NCBI GenBank assembly: GCA_030844895.1
Contig: CM061231.1
Location: 4,656,001 to 4,720,000, forward strand
Length of the DNA: 64,000 bases
Source of the DNA: Ambrosia x helenae
Lineage: Eukaryota > Streptophyta > Magnoliopsida > Asterales > Asteraceae
Direction: 5' to 3'
The notes below the pieces were generated by a model. It worked only from the letters and a program-made list of their open reading frames with translations, was not told where the DNA came from and searched no databases. The stretch's first letter is position 1. Each line of letters begins with the position of its first letter. Shown piece by piece: positions 56,761 to 64,000 of the stretch. Both the position numbers and the translations under genes were made by a program.

Positions 56761-58967
56761 GTTTCGACATCCCGGAACATGATTTGACACCTAGGAACAT
56801 GATAGGAACCCCGGGATGCACCCAATGACTTAGTAAGACGTGTTCGGACCTGATTATACGTTAATCGGACATTATGCTAGACTAGGTGAACTATTGCGCG
56901 TGTTAAGTGTTTAATTGCATATGTTGCATGATGTCTTGTATTTACCTAACACGTGGGATGTCGGGTCACCAATGGGATGTCGGGTCTTGTCTGGCACGGT
57001 CAGTTTAACAGTTAAAGATGTTTTCAAACGTTTATGGTCACGGTCTGGACATTCGGGGACTAGTTAACCCACGGGTTATTAGTCCGGATACTTATACACA
57101 TTTTATGATAGGTCGCCGCTAGTTGGGGCTATCATAGCATAATTACTTAACTGTTTTCAAGTAACGCAATCCAAGGTGAGTGTCACAGCCCCACTTTTAC
57201 CGTTTTACTTTCGGGGGAGAAACATGCTACTTATTTTGATTACTCATCATAGATCATGTTATACTATGGTTATTTCACGTACTATGCGGCTTTTACAGAA
57301 AGTCCCAGGGGGGAACCATGAATGTGCGGGGATGCACAACGGGGGAAATGTGGATAGATCTATTGGGCCTTACAAACCCCACCCGACGGCTGGGAGCCGG
57401 GCGGGTGCATATTGTCTCTAATACTTTGGGGGTTACCGAGGCATCGGTAATCCCGTCCGTCTGGGCTGGCTTCAACACTTATACCGGTTTAGTAATGGAT
57501 TCCCAACCGCAGTAGTAGCAATACTTAACGTCTAGCTAACGTTCTCATAACATAGTAGTAACGGGAAATGATCTTACCGAACTTATAACAACACTTTTAT
57601 GAAAGAAAACCTGTGAACTCACCAGCATTATATGTTGACATTTTTGGCATGTTTTTCTCAGGTCGCTAAGGTAGCAGTCAATGGGCTAGGCGCACGGATT
57701 CATGCACAGCGTCTAATATTTTGAAGCATATTAAACAATGTTTTGTAAACAATGATATGTCTTTTGGTTGTAAACAAGAATGCTTCCGCTGCTGGTTTAC
57801 GGCTCAAAGCATGATATTTTGGTTTCAAATATATTTATGAATGCATGTTCGTTGTATGTTTATTGTGATCGTTGACTGAGATCCTGGTGTGTCACGCGCC
57901 TCGCGGTAAAACCCCGCATGTGGAATTTGAGGGTGTGACATTAAGATACTTGTACCATATAGTAAAGATAAATAAATGTTTACCACAAGCTTCAAATAAT
58001 TATATTCAACAAATATTAATTTTACATTTTCTTTCTTTCTTTAAAATTGCATATGTTTATATAAATATACAGTGTCGTTCATCATGAGAATTGCTGAAAC
58101 AAATTACTTTATCTTTGCAGAGAGTTAATGGTGGTACGAAGTGACGCACACACAACACCAAGTAGTACGGTGGTATTGATTTTCTGTTGATAAGGTTTTT
58201 TTTATTTTAATTATTTAATAAGAACGACAAGGTACGGCCGAGGACGCTGAAAAGAGTAATCATGTTGTAACGAATCTGGCAAAACGTCGACACAATCCGA
58301 AAGTGGATTGTATCTGCAAGTTCATCTTCCAGGTTAAACTTGATTTGTTTATTAAAATAAATGTCTTGTTGATACTTATTTACTTCTCTGTTTACTTGTT
58401 TATACTGATATCGAATGGTTTTGTTTTGGTTTATCTACTCTGTTTTGGTTTCTATGCTCATATTTGATTTTGAGTTCATGCTTGACAATACGTATCCATA
58501 TGGTGGTTTGGTCTAAATTTATGAAAAAATATATAGAAATATTTGGGAATAAAAATGATCTATGCTCATATTTGATTTTGAGAACAATGCTGATGACTGA
58601 ATTTTGATGATCAAAAAGTTCATTTTCATATATAGTGAAATCTTTTTTTATACTTGGGTGTCCTGTGTACACATCATCTCTTAGATGTTGGAAGTTAATG
58701 ACATATGGTTTGACAATTTACATAGTGTGTCATGAAAAGTTATAAGAACGTATATGTTGGATATAAAAAAATATAGTTTCTTTTCAAAGTTTAAACAATA
58801 AAGAGAAATGGATTAATTTCATATACATTGTTTCGCATTCAAAGACAATTACGTTTTTACACTTTTCCTACAGCTTGGTGGGCTAACATGGCTACGCTTG
58901 TGCATTGTTAAAAAAAAATATATATTTATCTTAACTGTCCTGCAGCAACGCGCGGGTTTCCCACTAG

Positions 58968-59812
58968 TACCTTATTAAGGAGGAACCATGTCTAAAAAAG
59001 TAATTTCAACACAATTTTAAGATGGAAGTTGAATAGGCTCTTTACAAATCTCTATTTTTTGGTCATTTACTTCCATTTTTGCCCCTTGTGTATAACATTT
59101 CATGCTTATTGTATATGTGTCTAATACACATTTCATATAATTTCCTACATGTAACCCCCCATTTATATGACCACATTAATAATTTCTTAATCTTCGTTTG
59201 ATTAAATAATATTATCACCGTTTGTGTCAAATATTATGTTAAAAGTAATCTTCCAATGAAGACGCACTTTCTTAACCCAAACAAGAACATAAATTAGACA
59301 TCACATGTACGGCAAAAATACTACAACAACACTCTAACAGCGCACTCCCCCTAACAAAACAAAGGAGCTCTGACCCACGGCAACGCGTGGGCACTTATGA
59401 TTCATTAAGAGGGTAAACAAACAACCCTAAATAAACTTTGAACATACCTAAAATAGTGACTTAGACAAAAGTTATAAGCCTTTTTTAAAATAAAACGTGC
59501 GTGTATTATATATGGTGGAGTTGTTCAAGTCCGCCAGCAACAAGATGTTGTCATTTTTGTCCGAATATGAATGTTGATAATGAAACTTCGACCCGCAAAT
59601 TATTTTGCATTACAAATGTTCCTTTGTTTATGAAGTGTGAATATGATTGTTTAAATAAAAAACAAAATATTGATTAGGACATATGACATGCACATGAGAT
59701 TGATACAATATGTTCAATATAAATATGCTGAATTGTATTTTAATAATCTAAATTATTCGAAATAAACCGTTGGCATTCAAAACAAAAAATTTGGTTATAT
59801 ATAACTTGTACT
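58968..59812. other. Unassigned, no gene
   Basis: Near 59377-59394 the hairpin CCCACG-gcaa-CGCGTGGG resembles Helitron 3' hairpins, but no CTAG follows. Otherwise AT-rich and featureless. Confidence 0.35.
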
Positions 59813-60010
59813 ATTAATCTATTGGATTTTGGTACCTGATTTTGGTTAAGTCACTAACCTAGTTAGATTTGGGGTGCCATGTCAGCATGCCACGTCAGAT
59901 TATGGGTGCCACATTAGCATGACATGTCGAATTGGGGGTGCCACATCGTCAAAACACTAACAAGGTTAGTGACTTAACCCGAATTGGATGCCAGAATACA
60001 ATAAGTTAAT
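59813..60010. mobile_element. Foldback MITE with about 50-bp TIRs
   Basis: The left arm (59813-59865) and right arm (59955-60010) share GGTTAAGTCACTAACCT and flanking words in inverted orientation. The centre contains GGGTGCCAC repeats. No coding sequence; no target duplication was defined. Confidence 0.7.
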
Positions 60011-60299
60011 TGTACATGTTATATTTTTTAGTTTGAGGTGTCAACGACCAATTTCAAATAGTTTAGATTATCAAAATTCAATTCCTCTTATAAAATATAA
60101 ATGAATTTTAAGTTTCTACACTTTACTAATATTCAGTATGTATGAAAATTACTTACCAAGTATAAATTTTGCTTATGCTTTTATAATACGAAATTTAGTT
60201 CTCTATCGAAAAAAAGTTATATCTTTTATTCACAATTAGTTTTATTGTCAATTTCGCGATATGAAGCCAAAGTGATTATTAAACAATATTGATGAAAAT

Positions 60300-61130
60300 A
60301 AAGTGACATGAGGTAGGCGGGTAACAAGCTGCGCCGCCATCCTTTTCTGAATACAGAACCCTAATCTACTTAACACAAATCCACGCCTCTGGGGAGTCGA
60401 AAGTGTCAAAGGCCAAAGGAACGAAAGCATGCTGATTGTCCTCACATGCTTTAGCGTGTTTTGCCACCTTATTGGACTCTGCTCTCAGGACTGCTTGCCC
60501 AGTCACGAACCCACTATCCCGGAACCCAGCTAATGGAGACACACCCGTAAGGTCCACGCATGTGTGTTTCCCACCCTCCCACCCAAACACTAGCAGGTCA
60601 GTCGGGCGTAACGTGGACCTTCCTTCTGCCGGGTTTGTGAAAAAATTAACTGGCGCCTCTTTCTTTGCCGAGATCCCCGCTTTCCTGAGAATATCCATTA
60701 AAGCGTCTCAGACAAAATCATGCCGATACTTAAACCCAGACAACTCTCTACAATGGAGCGCATGCTCCCCATATTTATCTAGGCATGCTTAACGACAGAC
60801 TGGGCAAGTTTCATCATCCGGGAAGATGGGGATCATCAGACGATATTTGAGGATTGCCCTGTACTCCACTGCTGACATATGTTGCCCCAAACCTTCAATG
60901 GGGATAACTGTTAAGAAATCTTGAGCGTGGGGCCTTTGTAAGCACTCAATAACGGCTTTTTGACGCGGGGTCAAACACAATTCTTCTCCAAGGCCTTGTG
61001 CGATTCGACAATAAAGGGCATTCGCCAGAGTTTTCTGTGGTTTTTTTGGAGCGGTGTCCTTATTATCGAAACCGCCAAGATCAAAGTTAGGAAGATATTC
61101 ACGCAGTCGTTCCAAAGCGCAGGCTAAAAA
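60300..61130 (-). pseudogene. Retroelement-like ORF relic (unknown class)
   Basis: The minus strand reads LTPRQKAVIECLQRPHAQDF, YRAILKYRLMIPIF, CPVCRK then a stop, GEHALHC, KYRHDFV then a stop. It continues with AGISAKKEAPVNFFTNPAEG, RSTLRPTDLLVFGW, HTCVDLTGVSPLAGF and FVPLAFDTFD. After a deletion comes RLGFCIQKRMAAQLVTRLP (about 60310-60365). I recognise the pattern (a CxxC..GxHxxxC zinc-type segment followed by RP.D.LV.GW..GKH.CVDLTG) from plant predicted proteins associated with reverse-transcriptase-like sequences, but cannot name the element class. Stops at about 60787 and 60715 and the internal deletion make it non-functional. Confidence 0.6.
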
Positions 61131-61339
61131 ATAAAAAAATATGTATGATGAATTTTTAGACATGAGAAAATCATAATAAATAAAAATAAAATAAGTATAT
61201 ATATCAAGGAATACACACATGTGTAACTCATAATGATGATTAAAAAATAAGTGTAGATACAAAGCATAGACATGAAGATTTACACATGTGTAAATCATAA
61301 TAGATTAAAACAAAATATGCATAGTTATCAAGGCGGTGG

Positions 61340-61455
61340 GTTTTTCTCAGGAACTGGTGTGAAATTATTGGTGGACCCGGGTTACTCTCGGAATACTCCT
61401 TTGTTCAGTGGGTATTTCGAGAGTGCTCGGGATTAATTTGTTGGCTGTTAAAAAA
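61340..61455 (+). mobile_element. SINE 3' part
   Basis: It ends GAGAGTGCTCGGGATTAATTTG..GGCTGTTAAAAAAAA. The same end GAGAGTGCTCGG...CTGTTAAAAAAA occurs at 63561-63595. No tRNA-like boxes remain. Confidence 0.5.
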
Positions 61456-61519
61456 AAGGGAAGGGATTGATTCTTGATTCGTTTTGGTTTATATTCGGCA
61501 TATAATTAACTTGATTGAC

Positions 61520-61850
61520 GTCCTTCATGGGTACCTCAGTTGGTGAATGGACCAGGGATCTCTCTTGAGGTCTCAGGTTCGATTCCCACGAATGACATAA
61601 TGAGAAATGATGGATGACTTATGGCCTATGGTCATGAGTTCGAGTCCTGATCTCGCCAGGTTTTACTGGTTCACTACTGTCGTGCCTTCGGGCGGGTATG
61701 TGGGTCGGGTTTTCCCTGGAAGCGGGCTGTCAGACGGGCTAGGGGCTTTGTGCGTCCGAGGTGGGCGGGTTGTGCCCCTATCTATGCCACTGGGGGGCCG
61801 CGTACGAAGTACCCGACGTTGTTTAGCTGGCAGTTCAAAAAAAAATTTTA
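61520..61850 (+). mobile_element. tRNA-derived SINE, later hit by a MULE
   Basis: A box TACCTCAGTTGG (61532-61543) and B box GGTTCGATTCC (61576-61586) with standard spacing, then about 250 bp of body and an A-tail near 61837-61845. The 14-bp target duplication TTAACTTGATTGAC is at 61506-61519 and, beyond the MULE, at 63138-63151. A second B-box-like AGTTCGAGTCC at about 61639-61649 hints at a dimeric head. Confidence 0.88.
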
Positions 61851-63131
61851 GACAAAATTACACAGATTGTCCTTTATTTATCACCTAAATTTCATCCTGT
61901 GTCCCTTGTCTTTCATTTGCATTGGTTATGTCCTTTATTTTCTCAATTTGCTTCACCCTTTGTCCTTTAGCCTAAGTAAGTTAAAAAACTTGGTTAACTT
62001 TATTTTCTAACTTCACACTTTTAACCCCTGTAGTTTTAAATCTCACATTCACTGCTTTAAATCTCACCTTCGCTACTTGGTTTGGCTAACACACCCGGTA
62101 CCAGATACATGGACAAGAAACTATGGATTTGTTTAGTAGAATTAATGATAACAAAGAGCATGATTATTACAAATCCACTACTCATTGGTAATTTGTCAAC
62201 TGCACATCATGAACAAATCCATAGCACATTGGTAATTTGTCAACTGAATGCCTAAATCTAGTATAGAACTATAGATAGTAAGAAGCAACATAACACAGAG
62301 TTCTAAAATTCAACGGTCTACCAAACTGCTCATCTATTAATTTTGTGTAAGTAGAGATCCTTCCACCAAGAAACAAGCCAACAAACTTGCAGGAACACAG
62401 GAACCCTTCTATTAGATAGATGGTCAAAGGCCGCAAGGCGCAAAAATAGCATGCAAGAGACATAAAAAAGGCATGATGCCGCAACACTAATTAATATGTG
62501 TGTGCATATAACACTAATACTACTCCCAAATATAATGGAAAACCTGTATACAGTTAACACTAATACTACTCCCAAATATAATGGAAAACCTGATATCATG
62601 CCGCAACACTAATTATTTATACTATATATACTCTTCAAAAGTTAACTGTATACACGCTGCCGATTTAAATGAGTATTTATGTTGTAGATGGAAACGTGCA
62701 ATTTATATTAATTGTGATAATTGAATCTTTAATGGTGTTACCATCGTTTTTTTTCCATCATGGAATGTTAACCATGTAAATGGCGTGAGTTACTATCTTT
62801 ATTGCAACAGTTTCGTCAAATAATAAATTAATATATTTGAGATGAAAATTTTAGTTTTAGTTTATATTTACGTTTAAATGATACTAAAATATACAATATT
62901 TTTCTTTTGAAATATATTAATCTTAAAGCAGAAGGTGAGATTTAAACCTACAGGGGCTAAAAGTGTAAAGTTAGAAAATAAAGTTAACCAACCTTTTTTA
63001 ACTTAGTTAGGCTAAAGGACAGAGAGTGTAGCAAATTGAAAAAATAAAGGACATAACCAATGCAAAGGAAAGACAAGGGACATAGGATGAAATTTGGGTA
63101 ATAAATAAAGGACAATCTGTGTAATTTTGTC
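61851..63131. mobile_element. Mutator-like MITE with about 200-bp TIRs
   Basis: Long terminal inverted repeats (61851 to about 62075, and about 62931-63131) begin GACAAAATTACACAGATTG and are about 90% identical by eye. A perfect 9-bp target duplication AAAATTTTA flanks it (61842-61850, 63132-63140). Nine bases is the Mutator signature. The 850-bp AT-rich centre has no MURA transposase. It landed in the A/T-rich tail of the SINE at 61520. Confidence 0.93.
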
Positions 63132-63151
63132 AAAATTTTAACTTGATTGAC

Positions 63152-63532
63152 CCACGATTAAGATTTAATAATGCCTTTATTAACATGGAAAGAGTATAAC
63201 ATATTTGTGGCATGGAATCCGGAAAATAGTTTGTGAAAACAACGCGTTTTGGGTCGGGTCAACGTCGGATATGTAGCATGGAGATGGAAGTGCAGCTGCT
63301 ATTGGGTCTAGGTGATGCTGGGCCGAGACCTTATGTGGGCTGGGGTTTGGTCAGGCAACGTCGGATTGTTGCCATTGCTGCTTTGTTTTGTTGTTATGAA
63401 GTCAACAAAAAGAACTCCATCAAGTTTTATTTATTTATTTTTTCTTTATTATTATTTTTTGGTTGTGTTGAGCCACACAAATGAAGGAAAAAAAAAAACA
63501 ACTTAGGTGGTTTAGTGTTGTCGTTGTTGTTA
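63152..63532. other. Unassigned, no gene
   Basis: Includes an 83-codon frame at 63233-63484 without recognisable domain. Otherwise low-complexity T-rich sequence. Confidence 0.35.
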
Positions 63533-63547
63533 TATAAGCACACAAAA

Positions 63548-63595
63548 AGGGTGCCCGAGAGTGCTCGGAAATTGATTCGTCACCTGTTAAAAAAA
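63548..63595 (+). mobile_element. 48-bp 5'-truncated SINE
   Basis: AGGGTGCCCGAGAGTGCTC...CTGTTAAAAAAA is bounded by the perfect 15-bp duplication TATAAGCACACAAAA (63533-63547, 63596-63610). It is the 3' end of the family seen at 61340-61455. Confidence 0.88.
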
Positions 63596-63717
63596 TATAA
63601 GCACACAAAAGGACAAAAATCCAAATCAAGTTTCAATTTCTTTTTTTTTTTACTTTTTTTTCGTGTTAATTTATATGTTCTTTTATTAATCATCAATTAA
63701 AAACAGCTAATTACAAG

Positions 63718-63905
63718 TAACACACAAATAAACGGGTCACAAGCTGCGCCGCTATCCCTTTTTGTATTGTAAAACCCACTCTATTGAAAATAAAACGTTG
63801 GCCCTTAGCAGACAGAGAATTACTTTATACAACTTTCTTCACGCGATCGAGGAGCTTTATTGCTTGCGGGGCCAACGCTTCAAAGGCATCAAAAACGAGG
63901 GGAGA
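63718..63905 (-). pseudogene. C-terminal fragment of the 60.3-kb retroelement-like ORF family
   Basis: The minus strand reads SPLVFDAFEALAPQAIKLLD, RVKKVV, a stop, then FNRVGFTIQKGIAAQLVTRL. This aligns with FVPLAFDTFD and RLGFCIQKRMAAQLVTRLP of the relic at 60300-61130, filling the part deleted there. It is a second, separate copy whose left neighbour on the minus strand would lie beyond 63905; the similarity stops there. Confidence 0.6.
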
Positions 63906-64000
63906 GTAGCAGAGATAGATTGCCAAAGTTAGATGATGATGAATTTACTGCTGACAAGGCAAAGAAGATTGATGAATCTGCAAATGTCATGGCTGAAAAC

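Larger units (their letters stand above)
55260..57940 (+). mobile_element. Gypsy solo LTR, 2,681 bp
   Basis: It starts TGTGACACCCGG and ends GGGTGTGACA, flanked by a perfect 5-bp duplication TTAAG (55255-55259, 57941-57945). The last 60 bp (GTGTCACGCGCCTCGCGG ... GAATTTGAGGGTGTGACA) match the end of the LTRs at 5772 and 13648 in opposite orientation, so it is a cousin family in plus orientation. No interior is left, as expected after recombination between two LTRs. It contains two clusters of palindromes and a TATA box at 55805-55814. Confidence 0.9.
55122..58967 (+). mobile_element. Helitron interrupted by a solo LTR
   Basis: The 5' end TCTCTACTACATTATAAAG (55122, preceded by A) is related to the 5' end of the Helitron at 38726. 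The 3' end has an imperfect hairpin around CCTGCAGCAACGCGCGGG, then TTTCCCA and CTAG (58964-58967) followed by T. Without the solo LTR (55260-57940) and one copy of its duplication, the Helitron is about 1.16 kb. No coding sequence. Confidence 0.65.

Noticed and set aside
63880..64000. Plus-strand frame LPKLDDDEFTADKAKKIDES running off the right edge
   Set aside because: It is protein-like but short, partly overlaps a minus-strand retroelement relic, has no clear start or acceptor, and continues outside the window.

Overview
This is a plant nuclear window, eudicot and most likely a composite (Asteraceae). The basis is the spliced genes with GT..AG introns, a chromovirus-type Ty3/Gypsy element primed by initiator tRNA-Met, Helitrons, 8-bp-TSD hAT MITEs, tRNA-derived SINEs, a Cassandra-type 5S-bearing LTR, and small Myb/'GST T3-like' ORFs like those abundant in composite genomes. 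The family assignment is inference. By my estimate well over half of the window is mobile DNA.

Host genes. Two complete genes can be assembled exon by exon, both on the minus strand. The first is an FLX-like coiled-coil protein gene (coding 29602-32231, 4 exons, 318 aa) whose probable 5' leader intron contains an RTE-type LINE relic. The second is a SWEET2-type sugar transporter gene (coding 47161-49004, 6 exons, 235 aa). A 119-aa Myb-like ORF with its own TATA box lies at 35328-35687. A probable plastid-targeted first exon lies at 1161-1365, with its continuation not found.

Layout. 0-3 kb: Cassandra-type solo LTR, plastid-type exon with site II promoter motifs, Helitron 3' end, hAT-like MITE. 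3.3-16.4 kb: a 2.4 kb non-autonomous LTR element and, 98 bp further on, a 10.6 kb Gypsy element with 2,743-bp LTRs and heavily broken gag-pol. 17-18.3 kb: two Helitrons head to tail. 20-24.5 kb: hAT MITE, SINE, Gypsy gag relics and a 200-bp tandem duplication. 24.5-29.6 kb: mostly unassigned, with one hAT element. 29.6-35.7 kb: FLX-like gene, LINE and the small ORF. 36-45.5 kb: LTR fragments, a 2.6 kb Helitron carrying an R2R3-MYB-like fragment, a hAT element, and a 796-bp direct repeat pair around a TIR-bounded insert. 46-49.6 kb: SINE, SWEET2, and a foldback element made from Cassandra LTR end sequence. 50-54.5 kb: hAT element, SINE, Tat/Athila-like LTR. 55.1-59 kb: a Helitron interrupted by a 2,681-bp solo LTR. 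59.8-64 kb: foldback MITE, retroelement ORF relics, and a SINE whose tail was later hit by a Mutator-like element.

The most unusual signal is a shared design in two diverged long LTRs: GC-rich perfect or near-perfect palindromes lie 35-50 bp upstream of the LTR TATA box, at a similar distance from the LTR start. The palindrome sequences differ completely between the two families. All coordinates come from reading the sequence; no alignment or database search was run.
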